The position numbers and the translations under genes were made by a program. Under the pieces are notes generated by a model, which saw only the letters and a list, made by a program, of their open reading frames with translations, was not told the DNA's origin and did no database searches. A DNA stretch of 64,000 nucleotides, taken from NCBI RefSeq assembly GCF_900156825.1, contig NZ_FTOV01000010.1, forward strand, positions 1 through 64,000, read 5' to 3'. Numbering within the stretch: the stretch's first letter is position 1; the number at the start of each line of letters is the position of its first letter. This stretch comes from Chryseobacterium gambrini (lineage in GTDB: Bacteria; Bacteroidota; Bacteroidia; Flavobacteriales; Weeksellaceae). Positions 35,429 to 43,950 of this stretch are shown here, piece by piece.

Positions 35429-35454
35429 AGCCCCGAAACCAAGATTCCGGGGCT
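35429..35454 (-). terminator. Terminator after pruA
   Basis: AGCCCCG and CGGGGCT arms; on the minus strand the stem is followed by TTTTTCTTTCTTT. Confidence 0.8.
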
Positions 35455-35496
35455 GTATTGATATAAGAACAACAATTATCTATTGTTCCTGAATGA

Positions 35497-37122
35497 TTAA
35501 CCTAAATACGGATATTTGTAATCTTTAGGAGATACAAAAGTTTCTTTAATAGATCTTACAGAAGTCCATCTTAGTAAGTTCATTTTAGAACCTGCTTTAT
35601 CATTTGTTCCTGAAGCTCTACCACCACCGAAAGGCTGCTGACCAACAACAGCTCCTGTCGGTTTGTCATTGATGTAGAAGTTTCCGGATGCATTTTCCAA
35701 CGCTTTGAATGCTTCATTTACCGCGTAACGATCCTGTGCAAAAACAGATCCTGTTAATGAATAAGGAGAAGAAGAATCTACCAACTGTAAAGTTTCAGCC
35801 CATTTTGCATCTTCATAAACGTAGATAGACAAAATTGGTCCGAAGATTTCCTCAACCATACTTTCGTACTGAGGATTTGTAGTTTCAATAACAGTCGGGT
35901 GTACAAACCATCCTTTAGAATCGTCTGTTTTACCGCCGATTACAACGTTTGCTTCAGTTGAAGAATTCGCTCTGTCAATATATCCTTTACATTTTTCAAA
36001 AGAATTTTTGTCAATTACCGCATTTACAAAGTTAGACGGATCTTCTGGAGAACCGATTTTGATAGAAGCAATCTGAGTTTCCATTACTTTTTTCACATCT
36101 GCCCAAAGAGACTGAGGAATATACGCTCTGGAAGCCGCAGAACATTTCTGTCCCTGATATTCGAAAGCACCTCTTACCAAAGCAGTTGCCACCGCTTCTA
36201 CGTTTGCAGAAGGATGCGCAATTACGAAATCTTTCCCTCCGGTTTCTCCAACGATTCTTGGATACGTTCTGTAATTATGAATATTGTCTCCGATCATTTT
36301 CCACATTCCCTGAAAAACTTTCGTAGAACCTGTAAAGTGAAGTCCTGCAAAATCTCTGTGCGCCAAAACTTTCTCAGCCGTTTCTTTTCCATCTGTGAAG
36401 ATCATGTTGATAACCCCTTTTGGAAGACCTGCTTCCGTAAGAACGTCCATGATAACTTTTGCGGAATAAACCTGCTTATCAGAAGGCTTCCAAACCACTA
36501 CGTTTCCAAGCATTGCCATACAGGTCGGTAAATTTCCTGAAATCGCTGTAAAGTTGAAAGGAGTTACCGCAAAACAGAATCCTTCCAATGGTCTGTATTC
36601 CACTCTGTTCCAGATTCCTGCGTCAGAAACCGGCTGTTCGGAATACATTTCCGTCATAAATTCTACGTTGAATCTTAAGAAATCGATGAATTCACAAGCG
36701 GAATCAATTTCAGCCTGATGAACATTTTTAGACTGTCCGATCATCGTTGCTGCATTAATAACGTCTCTGTAAGGTCCTGCCAAAAGATCAGCCGCTTTTA
36801 AGAAAATGGCAGCACGGTGTTCCCATCCCAGTTCGTTCCATTCTTTTTTCGCAGCCAGCGCAGCGTTTATCGCATCATCTACATGCTGCATGGTTCCTCT
36901 GTGATAAAATCCGAAATCGTGCGCATGATCCTGAGGCGACTGAAGCTGAACTTTATCTCCTGTTTTTACTTCTTCACCATTGATGATCATTGGGATTTCG
37001 ATTTTTTCAGCCCACATTTTTTTGTACTGGGCGATCAGACTTTTTACTTCCGGAGTTCCCGGTGCATACGAATTTACGGGCTCGTTTACTGCAAATGGTA
37101 CTTGCGAAATTGCTTTAGACAT
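35497..37122 (-). CDS. pruA: L-glutamate gamma-semialdehyde dehydrogenase (PruA)
   Basis: PruA oxidises L-glutamate gamma-semialdehyde (P5C) to glutamate with NAD+, the second step of proline breakdown. The 541-residue protein is a single-domain aldehyde dehydrogenase. It shows the NAD-site FNFTAISGNLPTCMAMLGN, the conserved Glu in VGETGGKDF, and the catalytic Cys in GQKCSAASRAYIP. The C-terminal PFGGGRASGTNDKAG loop is also present. No PutA/proline dehydrogenase gene is beside it. A clear -7 box lies 32 bp upstream. Confidence 0.93.
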   Translation of the reverse strand: MSKAISQVPFAVNEPVNSYAPGTPEVKSLIAQYKKMWAEKIEIPMIINGEEVKTGDKVQLQSPQDHAHDFGFYHRGTMQHVDDAINAALAAKKEWNELGWEHRAAIFLKAADLLAGPYRDVINAATMIGQSKNVHQAEIDSACEFIDFLRFNVEFMTEMYSEQPVSDAGIWNRVEYRPLEGFCFAVTPFNFTAISGNLPTCMAMLGNVVVWKPSDKQVYSAKVIMDVLTEAGLPKGVINMIFTDGKETAEKVLAHRDFAGLHFTGSTKVFQGMWKMIGDNIHNYRTYPRIVGETGGKDFVIAHPSANVEAVATALVRGAFEYQGQKCSAASRAYIPQSLWADVKKVMETQIASIKIGSPEDPSNFVNAVIDKNSFEKCKGYIDRANSSTEANVVIGGKTDDSKGWFVHPTVIETTNPQYESMVEEIFGPILSIYVYEDAKWAETLQLVDSSSPYSLTGSVFAQDRYAVNEAFKALENASGNFYINDKPTGAVVGQQPFGGGRASGTNDKAGSKMNLLRWTSVRSIKETFVSPKDYKYPYLG

Positions 37123-37153
37123 ATTAGTTGTATATTTTTATTTGCTAATGATA

Positions 37154-37161
37154 CAAATTTA
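37154..37161 (-). promoter_or_regulatory. pruA -7 box
   Basis: Minus-strand TAAATTTG matches TAnnTTTG exactly, giving a leader of about 25 nt. Confidence 0.5.
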
Positions 37162-37195
37162 CAACAATTATTTGGGTCGGAGAGAATGTGTGAAT

Positions 37196-37381
37196 GGTCA
37201 ATTTTGCTTCGCAGGTGAATTGTGAATTTTTGAATAGAGCTGAAATTGATAAGACTAACGAATTGACAATTCACCATTGATTTTCACGGTTAACAGTCAA
37301 TTTTGCTTCGCAAGTGAATTGTGAATTTTAAAATATAATTGAAAAATTGACAAGTATAACGAATTGACAATTCACCATTGA
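37196..37381. repeat. Tandem pair of ~100-bp inverted-repeat units
   Basis: Two copies (37196-37280 and 37294-37381) each begin TCAATTTTGCTTCGCA-(G/A)-GTGAAT and end AACGAATTGACAATTCACCA. Inside each, GTGAATTGT pairs with ACAATTCAC. They fill the gap between topoisomerase IB and pruA. The arms resemble those of the repeat units at 19547-20163. Confidence 0.75.
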
Positions 37382-37385
37382 TCCC

Positions 37386-38489
37386 CTACATTTTCTCAGT
37401 CTCTAAAATTTTTAAAACTAATTTTTCTTCCTGTGTGAGATCTGCTTTACCATCGTTTTCCTCTATCTGTTCAAGCTCATCAAGATATTTTTTGATGGTG
37501 TTGTTTTCATACAAATTAATGACCAGAGGATGAACATAATATTTTCTACATACCGTACTGGTATTTCCAAGATGGGAAGCAACTATTTCAAGGGCTTCTT
37601 TCACTTTTTTCTTGTATTCTGTATGGGTTTCTGCATAGCCGATTTCCTTAAAAGCAATCAGAGCACTTACGGTTCCCGACCATGTTCTGAAATCTTTCGC
37701 CGTAAAATCTTCACCGCTGATTTCTTTAATATAATCATTCACCATTCCGGAGTCTACAGTATGGCGGTTTCCTTCATCATCAATGTACTGGAAAAGTTCT
37801 CTTCCGGGAATATCTTTGCACTTCTGCACCAGTCTGGAAAGCCTTTTACTTTTCAGATCAATATCATGCATTACGCCTTTTTTTCCTTTAAAATGAAAAG
37901 TTATTTTCTGTCCCTTAACCTGAACGTGCTTCTCCTTTAAAGTCGTTAAACCGAAAGAACCATACAGTTTTTCATATGCATTATTGCCAATTCTTATGTT
38001 GGTTCTCTGCATTAAACTTACGATCAGTGCAAGAATCTTTCTTTTTTCGAAATTTCTTAAGGCTAAATCTTTCTCAACCTGCAGGCGAATATCCGGTAAA
38101 GCATACCCGAACTGAAGCATTCTGTAAAACTTCGTGTGATTTCTCAGGGCACTCCAAAGCGGATGATAACGGTATTGCTTTCGTTTTTTAACATCAAAAC
38201 CGGTTGCCTGAAGATGGCCGTTGTCCAAAGCGCAGATCCATACATTTTCCCAAGCCGGAGGAATAACCAGTTTGTTAATTCTTGTGATTTCTTCTTTATC
38301 CCTTATTTTTTCGCCGTCTTTGTAGTAAGAATATTTTTTTCCGGTTTTCTTCCGTGTAATTCCGGCTGTTTCTGCATCGGTGGTATATATAAGATGTACC
38401 GCCTTTGCAGATGCTACCGGGTCTTTCATAATTTTTACGATCTTCGAAGGCTTCAGATGTGAGATGAGTTCTAAGTCTGAATTTTCCAT
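37386..38489 (-). CDS. Type IB DNA topoisomerase
   Basis: The 367-residue protein matches the poxvirus-like bacterial topoisomerase IB, which relaxes supercoils through a 3'-phosphotyrosyl link. The N-terminal domain carries IPPAWENVWIC and GHLQATGFDVKKRKQYRYHP. The catalytic domain has the Arg in LALIVSLMQRTNIRIGN, the Lys in HFKGKKG, the Arg in DFRTWSGTV, and the nucleophile Tyr in TVCRKYYVHP. Length is normal. It may be cotranscribed with the small lipoprotein 12 bp upstream. Confidence 0.92.
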   Translation of the reverse strand: MENSDLELISHLKPSKIVKIMKDPVASAKAVHLIYTTDAETAGITRKKTGKKYSYYKDGEKIRDKEEITRINKLVIPPAWENVWICALDNGHLQATGFDVKKRKQYRYHPLWSALRNHTKFYRMLQFGYALPDIRLQVEKDLALRNFEKRKILALIVSLMQRTNIRIGNNAYEKLYGSFGLTTLKEKHVQVKGQKITFHFKGKKGVMHDIDLKSKRLSRLVQKCKDIPGRELFQYIDDEGNRHTVDSGMVNDYIKEISGEDFTAKDFRTWSGTVSALIAFKEIGYAETHTEYKKKVKEALEIVASHLGNTSTVCRKYYVHPLVINLYENNTIKKYLDELEQIEENDGKADLTQEEKLVLKILETEKM

Positions 38490-38501
38490 AAGATGATTTG
38501 G

Positions 38502-38669
38502 TTAAGAGTTCCTACCCCTTGAAAACAGCCATAAAATAATAGCTATTACGGCGACTACTACGATAATTCCCCACCACATTCCTGCTTTAAAGATCGTTTC
38601 TACTGCTTCGCAGCTTGTTAATGTCAGCAGACAAAATATCATCATACTGTATAAGCTCCATTTTTTCAT
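38502..38669 (-). CDS. Small membrane lipoprotein (55 residues)
   Basis: Translating from the ATG at 38669 gives a 55-residue protein with a lipobox (LLTLTSCEAVETIF). A second hydrophobic helix follows (WWGIIVVVAVIAIILWLF) and a basic end (SRGRNS). Two membrane attachments in so small a protein are characteristic of a common flavobacterial hypothetical family. Function is unknown. It lies 12 bp upstream of topoisomerase IB and 28 bp after the DUF6526 gene, all on the minus strand. Confidence 0.7.
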   Translation of the reverse strand: MKKWSLYSMMIFCLLTLTSCEAVETIFKAGMWWGIIVVVAVIAIILWLFSRGRNS

Positions 38670-38697
38670 AATAATTTATTTTTTGGTGTTTATTATT

Positions 38698-39135
38698 TTA
38701 TACTCTGTTATGGTCTGCGCGCCATCTTTTTATTGATCTCTTGATTTTGTCGCCCGAAATATTTTCATGTAATGCTTTATGCAAAAGCTCTTTAAATTCA
38801 TCATCATAAGCGAATCTTAACGCTGCAATCTGGTCAAATTTCAGCTTACCTTCAACCTCATCAGATCTCTGCTGGAAAAGTTCGTAATACCTCTGTTTAA
38901 ATTCTAACCGAACCAATCGGTTCTGAAGAACCAGCGCATAATGCTGTCTCAGCATAATCGCAAGATAGAAAAGAAGAAAAATAGCAGCGGAAAATAAAAT
39001 CCAGATCAATTGGTTGGTTTCATCATTAAAGATTTTATAAATGCCAAATATTTCCAATCCCATCAGCAATGGAAGATAAATGAAATGATGCGGCGGGTAA
39101 AATTTTCTGTGATTTTTGTAATTCTGACTTTCCAT
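38698..39135 (-). CDS. DUF6526 family membrane protein
   Basis: A 145-residue inner-membrane protein of unknown function. Two membrane helices (HFIYLPLLMGLEIFGIYKI and IWILFSAAIFLLFYLAIML) are followed by a helical cytosolic part with the family stretch NRLVRLEFKQRYYEL. The motif FDQIAALRFAYDDEFKELLHKAL and a basic end follow. It heads a minus-strand group with the small lipoprotein and topoisomerase IB. Confidence 0.82.
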   Translation of the reverse strand: MESQNYKNHRKFYPPHHFIYLPLLMGLEIFGIYKIFNDETNQLIWILFSAAIFLLFYLAIMLRQHYALVLQNRLVRLEFKQRYYELFQQRSDEVEGKLKFDQIAALRFAYDDEFKELLHKALHENISGDKIKRSIKRWRADHNRV

Positions 39136-39551
39136 ATGGTGTAAGTAAGCAATAACCTTTCCAAAATGTTAAATTTTAACAACAATTGATTCTTGTGGTA
39201 TCTGAATATTGCTGTTTTCTTACATATAATTCAGAATTCCCGATCTTTCCTCATCATAAAACAGATTATTTTTCAGAAGCTTTTTCCGGCTTTCCGCACT
39301 CGCTGTTATAGTTTTTGGATTTGCGGCGGCGGAGCCGCCGCAAATCCAAAAACTATAAACGAGCTCAGACAAATGCTGCAATCCGGGCTAGGATTTCTGT
39401 CGTTCCACAAACATTTGCCATTTCAGGAAATCAAGAATAACAAAGCACAGAAAAACGTTCAATCATGCAGAAACGGTTTAAAAACAACAATAATTTCATC
39501 TTCAAAACTTAAAAAAATCGTAACTTCACCTCTTTAAAAAATTAAGATAAA
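39136..39551. other. Intergenic region with dispersed-repeat hairpin
   Basis: The region contains the hairpin at 39307-39357 and GC-rich flanks (CCGCACTCGCTG before, CGAGCTCAGACAAATGCTGC after). An open frame of 114 codons spans the whole region but only because the inverted repeat happens to be open; it has no gene-like features. Confidence 0.6.
39307..39357. repeat. Perfect 24-bp-stem hairpin (REP-like)
   Basis: Perfect inverted repeat starting TATAGTTTTTGGATTTGCGG, 24 bp per arm with a GGA loop. The inner arm is GCGGCGGC, unusually GC-rich for this genome. No T-run follows, so it does not look like a terminator. Confidence 0.85.
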
Positions 39552-41321
39552 ATGACTTCAAAGGAAAAAGTAGCTGCGCTTCGTGAAGAAATGCAGAAAA
39601 ATAATGTTGATGCATTTATAGTATATTCTGCAGATCCTCACATGAGCGAATATCTGCCGGAAGAATGGCAGGAGAGAGCATGGCTATCAGGATTTCTGGG
39701 TTCTGCAGGTTTTGTGGTAGTTACCAAAGACAAGGCAGGACTCTGGACAGACGGAAGATATTTTACACAGGCTCCGATCGAGCTGGCTGGTTCAGGAATC
39801 GATCTTTTCAAAGACGGAATGGAGGGAACGCCTCATTATATCGACTGGATCATTTCTGAAATTCCTGCGAACGGAAAAGTAGCGGTAAATGCTCTGGCAA
39901 CTTCTCACGCTAACTGGGAATTGTTAACACAGAAATTAAACGCAAAAAATATTACCCTTGAAGACCTTCCTTTACTGAAAGAAATCTGGAAAGACAGGGG
40001 AGCACCTTCCAAAAATCCAATATATGTACATCCTGTAGAAAGAGCAGGAAAATCCGTAGTAGACAAAATCGCGGCAATACGCCAGAAAATGGAAGACATT
40101 GAGGCAACGGTACATATCATTTCAAGCTTGGATGATGTAGCATGGACGCTGAATTTAAGAGGAAGCGATGTAGAAAGCAATCCCGTGTTTTTAGGCTACA
40201 TCGTTATCACTAAAAATGATGCGAAATTGTTTACAGATCTTGATAAGCTTGAAGTGGAAGCCAGAAGACAACTGGACGAAGCATGGGTAAAAATGATGCC
40301 TTATGAAGAATTCTACAACTGTCTGAAAGAATTTAAAAACGAAAAAGTTCTCGTTTCACCAAACAGCAACCAGTCGATTTTTGAAGCGTTGAAATCTGAA
40401 AATGAATTCATCAAAGCTCCGGTTCCGGGAAATCTGATGAAAGCCCAGAAAAACGAAACGGAACTTGAAGGATTCAGAAAAGTAATGGTAAGAGATGGCG
40501 TTGCAATGGTGAAATTCCTTTACTGGCTGACTCACAACGCCGGAAAAGAAGCCATGAACGAATATTCTATCGGTGAAAAACTGAGAGGCTTCCGTGCAGA
40601 AGGCGAAAATTTCGTAGGCGAAAGTTTCGGAAGCATCGTCGGATACAAAGACAACGGAGCTATTATGCACTATTCTGCCAAAAGTGAAGGAAGCAAAGAC
40701 GTTACTAATGATGCAAGTATTCTGGTAGATTCCGGAGGTCAGTATTTGGAAGGAACAACAGATATTACAAGAACTTTGGCTTTAGGAGCAGTTTCTGAAG
40801 AATTCAAAAGAAATTCAACATTGGTTTTACAGGGATTAATCCGTTTATCGATGGTGAAATTCCCGAAGGGAACAAGAGGTGTTCAGCTGGATGCAATCGC
40901 AAGACTTCCGCTTTGGATGGTAGGGAAAGATTACAATCATGGAACTGGACATGGTGTAGGAAGTTTTATGAACGTTCACGAAGGTCCGCAAAACATCAGA
41001 AAAGATATGAATCCGCAGGAACTGTTGGTTGGAATGGTCTGCTCGAACGAACCGGGGTATTATCTGGAAGGAGAATACGGAATCCGTCATGAAAATCTGA
41101 TCGCCGTAAAAGAATCTGCAACCACCATTCACGGTACTTTCTACGAATTCGAGACTTTAACATTCTGTCCGTTCTTTAAAGATACCATTGTGAAAGAAAT
41201 TCTTTCTGAGGAAGAAATCAACTGGCTGAATGCTTATCATAAAACGTGTGAGGAGAAAATAGCGCCATATTTAGAAGGAGAAGTGAAAGACTGGTTCCTT
41301 GAACTTGTAAGTCCTTTGTAA
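39552..41321 (+). CDS. Xaa-Pro aminopeptidase P-like (M24B)
   Basis: Cytosolic metallopeptidase that removes residues before proline. The 589-residue length with two creatinase-like N-terminal domains matches eukaryote-type aminopeptidase P1, common in Bacteroidota. The pita-bread domain shows all metal ligands: the two Asp in LVDSGGQYLEGTTDITRTLA, His in GTGHGVGSFMNVHEGP, Glu in NEPGYYLEGEYGIRHENL, and the last Glu in TFYEFETLTFCPF. It stands alone and ends at a strong terminator. Confidence 0.93.
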   Translation: MTSKEKVAALREEMQKNNVDAFIVYSADPHMSEYLPEEWQERAWLSGFLGSAGFVVVTKDKAGLWTDGRYFTQAPIELAGSGIDLFKDGMEGTPHYIDWIISEIPANGKVAVNALATSHANWELLTQKLNAKNITLEDLPLLKEIWKDRGAPSKNPIYVHPVERAGKSVVDKIAAIRQKMEDIEATVHIISSLDDVAWTLNLRGSDVESNPVFLGYIVITKNDAKLFTDLDKLEVEARRQLDEAWVKMMPYEEFYNCLKEFKNEKVLVSPNSNQSIFEALKSENEFIKAPVPGNLMKAQKNETELEGFRKVMVRDGVAMVKFLYWLTHNAGKEAMNEYSIGEKLRGFRAEGENFVGESFGSIVGYKDNGAIMHYSAKSEGSKDVTNDASILVDSGGQYLEGTTDITRTLALGAVSEEFKRNSTLVLQGLIRLSMVKFPKGTRGVQLDAIARLPLWMVGKDYNHGTGHGVGSFMNVHEGPQNIRKDMNPQELLVGMVCSNEPGYYLEGEYGIRHENLIAVKESATTIHGTFYEFETLTFCPFFKDTIVKEILSEEEINWLNAYHKTCEEKIAPYLEGEVKDWFLELVSPL

Positions 41322-41340
41322 AGAAAATAAATAGATTAAA

Positions 41341-41378
41341 AAACCGTCCTGTTAGTATTTGCAGGACGGTTTTTTTGC
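41341..41378 (+). terminator. Terminator after aminopeptidase gene
   Basis: AAACCGTCCTG and CAGGACGGTTT arms followed by a T-run. Confidence 0.9.
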
Positions 41379-41442
41379 ATTACCGTATTTTTACGGAGGT
41401 GTTTTTAGGGTTTATCCTGAAAAAATAAAATGAAACCCAACC

Positions 41443-41533
41443 TATCTTTGTACCAGCAAAAAGACATCATTCATATCTTCATATAGTAAATTCAAAGCAG
41501 GTAATCATCTCAGTTCTTGAGGTGATTTTTTTA
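41443..41533 (+). ncRNA. Candidate small RNA with its own promoter box and terminator
   Basis: An exact TATCTTTG box (41443-41450) is followed about 50 nt later by a hairpin (AATCATCTCA pairing with TTGAGGTGATT with one bulge, about 41501-41527) and T7. The predicted transcript of ~75 nt has no ORF. No -33 TTTG is obvious, so this is tentative; it could instead be an attenuator for the Crp-type gene. Confidence 0.3.
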
Positions 41534-41554
41534 TTTAAGTCTGTATCTTTTGCT

Positions 41555-41562
41555 TACTTTTG
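41555..41562 (+). promoter_or_regulatory. -7 box of Crp-type regulator gene
   Basis: TACTTTTG matches TAnnTTTG. A transcript starting ~7 nt downstream favours the ATG at 41587 over the in-frame TTG at 41560, which overlaps this box. Confidence 0.5.
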
Positions 41563-41586
41563 CCGGAAAATCATATTCAGTCTCTA

Positions 41587-42153
41587 ATGGTAAAGGATTT
41601 CTTTCGCAGTTTTAATATATTTTCAGAACAGGAAATTGAAGAATTTTTAAGGCTTTTTGAAGTCCGGAAACTCAACAAAAACGAAATTTTTATAAGAGAA
41701 GGTGAAAAATGCAGAGAGATTGCATTTATAGAAACCGGCATTTTCCGTTCTTATTATATTTCCGACGAAGGAAAAGATATAACCTACTGCTTTAGATTTC
41801 CGAATGATCTTATGGCTTCTTACTCATCATTTATTTCCGGTACACCAAGTGTAGAGACAATGCAGGCTATTTCAGATGCCGATTTGTTGATTTTAAAGAA
41901 AGATAAAGTAGAAGAATTAGTTCAGATTCATCCGAATTGGATGAAATTTTTAAAGACAATCGCCGAGCAGGAGTATCTCGAATTGGAAAAACGTTTTTTT
42001 CAGTTACAGAGGGATAACGCGACACAGAGATATTCTGTTTTACTAAACGATCAGCCGGAGTATATTCAGAATATTCCGTTGCAGTATCTGGCTTCTTATT
42101 TGGGAATTACACAAAGACATTTAAGCAGAATCAGAAAAGAAATTACTTTTTAG
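41587..42153 (+). CDS. Crp/Fnr-family transcriptional regulator
   Basis: A 188-residue protein from the ATG at 41587; a TTG start 27 bp upstream is open but lies on the promoter box. The N-terminal cyclic-nucleotide-binding-like barrel (EIFIREGEKCREIAFIETG, DITYCFRFPNDLMASYSSF) lacks the cAMP phosphate-binding Arg-Ser motif. The C-terminal helix-turn-helix is IPLQYLASYLGITQRHLSRIRKE. Its position 53 bp before two redox-enzyme genes suggests it controls them. Confidence 0.88.
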   Translation: MVKDFFRSFNIFSEQEIEEFLRLFEVRKLNKNEIFIREGEKCREIAFIETGIFRSYYISDEGKDITYCFRFPNDLMASYSSFISGTPSVETMQAISDADLLILKKDKVEELVQIHPNWMKFLKTIAEQEYLELEKRFFQLQRDNATQRYSVLLNDQPEYIQNIPLQYLASYLGITQRHLSRIRKEITF

Positions 42154-42186
42154 ACATTTGTCCTACACCTTGAAGTGCTGCCTTTA

Positions 42187-42194
42187 TAGTTTTG
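42187..42194 (+). promoter_or_regulatory. -7 box upstream of saccharopine dehydrogenase-like gene
   Basis: TAGTTTTG matches TAnnTTTG, 12 nt before the ATG at 42207. The following two genes can be transcribed without the regulator gene. Confidence 0.45.
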
Positions 42195-42206
42195 TAAAAA
42201 AAATAT

Positions 42207-43232
42207 ATGAAGTCAAACATTTTAATTATCGGCGGAAACGGAACGGTTGGAAAAACCATCGCAAGAATTTTTGCATCAAGAAATCCGCAGGCTGCTATTT
42301 TCATTGGAGGCAGGAAACAGGGAAAAACGGACAATGATTTAATAATTGATGTTACCAAACCTCACACATTTCAAGTAATTATTGATAAAAAAATAGACGT
42401 GATCATACTTTCTGTGAATGATAAGGAAGATCATGTTCTCCGTTTTGCCATTGAAAACAAGATAGATTATCTGGATATTACAAAACCGACTCCGGATCTT
42501 GTGAAAGCCTATGATTTTGCTAAAAAACACACAATAAACAGCAGAATTGTCTTCAGCTCCGGCTGGATGGGTGGAATTGTAAGTGGATTAATCAACGAGT
42601 TTTCTGATAGTATTAATGATATTGATGAAGCAAAACTTTTCGTTTACTATTCTGTGAAGGATCTTGCGGGAGAAAGTTCGGCTCATTTTATGGCTGAAAA
42701 TGTAGCTAAGCCTTTCTTTAAATATCAAAATAATAAGCCGGTTTCTATCAAACATTTTCTGGATGCCGAACCATTCAGGTTTTCTTTCGGAATCGGAACA
42801 AGACAGGCTTATAATTTTGATGTTCCAGATTTATACATTTTAAATCAGATTGAAAAAATACCGAACGTAAGTGTTAAGATGACTTATAATTCAAAATTTA
42901 TCACCTGGTTATTGGGAGCATTTCAAAAAATAAGACTGTACAATATTTTATCTTTAAAGGAAAGAAAAATGATTTTCGGCTCCAGCGGAAACGGCGATCA
43001 GTCGATTTTCGAAATTGTTATTAAAACTCATGAAGGATCTAAGAAAATAAGTCTACAAAGTACGAAAGGGCAGGCTGAATTAACAGCCTTATCCGCTGTT
43101 TTGCATGTAGAACACTTGTTGAAAAATTCTTATGAAAACAAAATTTACTTTAGTCATCATTTATATCAGAATTCTTCATTATTCCAATCTCTCAATGCCT
43201 CTGAAACCATTCATATAAAAATAACAGAATGA
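42207..43232 (+). CDS. Saccharopine dehydrogenase-like NAD(P)-binding protein
   Basis: A 341-residue enzyme-like protein. The N-terminal Rossmann motif is ILIIGGNGTVGKTIARIFASR, followed by VIILSVNDKEDHVLRFAIE, the pattern of saccharopine reductase-type proteins. The reaction is unknown. A C-terminal domain with GSSGNGDQSIFEIVIKTHEG and STKGQAELTALSA closes it. Its end overlaps the next gene by 4 bp (ATGA), so they are translationally coupled. Confidence 0.78.
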   Translation: MKSNILIIGGNGTVGKTIARIFASRNPQAAIFIGGRKQGKTDNDLIIDVTKPHTFQVIIDKKIDVIILSVNDKEDHVLRFAIENKIDYLDITKPTPDLVKAYDFAKKHTINSRIVFSSGWMGGIVSGLINEFSDSINDIDEAKLFVYYSVKDLAGESSAHFMAENVAKPFFKYQNNKPVSIKHFLDAEPFRFSFGIGTRQAYNFDVPDLYILNQIEKIPNVSVKMTYNSKFITWLLGAFQKIRLYNILSLKERKMIFGSSGNGDQSIFEIVIKTHEGSKKISLQSTKGQAELTALSAVLHVEHLLKNSYENKIYFSHHLYQNSSLFQSLNASETIHIKITE

Positions 43233-43807
43233 AAAAGATATTGATTATTAATGGTCATCCTAACAAAGATTCTTTCAATTTTGGGATAGCAAAAGCTTAT
43301 CAGGACGGAGCTCTGCAGTCTGGAGCGGAAGTTAAGGAAATCGTTATTGCAGATTTAAATTTCAATCCGAATCTACAGTTTGGGTATCAGAAAAGAATGG
43401 AGCTGGAGCCTGATTTGGTGAAAGCCTGGGAAAAAATACAATGGGCGGATCATCTGGTCTGGATTCATCCGGTTTGGTGGGGAGGTTTACCGGCAATAAT
43501 TAAGGGTTTTATCGACAGACTTTTTCTGCCTGGTTTTGCCTTCAAATACAGAGAAAATTCTGTTTGGTGGGACAAACTGCTGAAAGGAAAAACGGCTCAC
43601 ATCATCACAACATTAGATCAGCCGGGTTTATATTATCGTTTTTTCTTTGGCAGACCGAGCGTGAATCAGCTTAGAAAATCTGTATTGCAATTTTGTGGAG
43701 TAAAGCCTGTAAAAGTTACCTATATCGGAATTATTAAAACTTCGGATATAAAACAGCGCAAGATATGGCTTGAACAAATAAGACTGTTAGCAAAAAAACA
43801 GAAGTGA
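43229..43807 (+). CDS. NAD(P)H-dependent flavodoxin-fold oxidoreductase
   Basis: A 192-residue protein of the NAD(P)H quinone oxidoreductase (MdaB/YwrO/KefF-like) family, which uses FMN or FAD to reduce quinones by two electrons. Marks are the N-terminal ILIINGHPNKDSFNFGIAKAYQ, HLVWIHPVWWGGLPAIIKGFIDRLF with GFAFKY after it, and the TTLDQPG segment. It is coupled to the saccharopine dehydrogenase-like gene. A role in handling reactive quinones or aldehydes, under the Crp-type regulator, is inferred. Confidence 0.87.
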   Translation: MKKILIINGHPNKDSFNFGIAKAYQDGALQSGAEVKEIVIADLNFNPNLQFGYQKRMELEPDLVKAWEKIQWADHLVWIHPVWWGGLPAIIKGFIDRLFLPGFAFKYRENSVWWDKLLKGKTAHIITTLDQPGLYYRFFFGRPSVNQLRKSVLQFCGVKPVKVTYIGIIKTSDIKQRKIWLEQIRLLAKKQK

Positions 43808-43917
43808 CGATTTTGAATATCGTTTTAGAACTTAATGAGGTGCTTTTTGAAAATATTGCTTTGTATTTTAACTTGGAAAAAAGCAACCGAAAATCATGAC
43901 AATAGATAAAGGATATT

Positions 43918-43946
43918 TTTGTTTGCGGTTAAAAACCGTAAATTTG
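43918..43946 (+). promoter_or_regulatory. mnmE promoter
   Basis: TTTG at 43918-43921, a 17-nt spacer, and TAAATTTG at 43939-43946. The start codon follows 4 nt later, so a leaderless or nearly leaderless transcript is predicted. Confidence 0.55.
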
Positions 43947-43950
43947 CAGC

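Noticed and set aside
39193..39537. 114-codon plus-strand ORF across the hairpin region
   Set aside because: It simply runs through the inverted repeat and its flanks; the product is low complexity, with no signal or domain.
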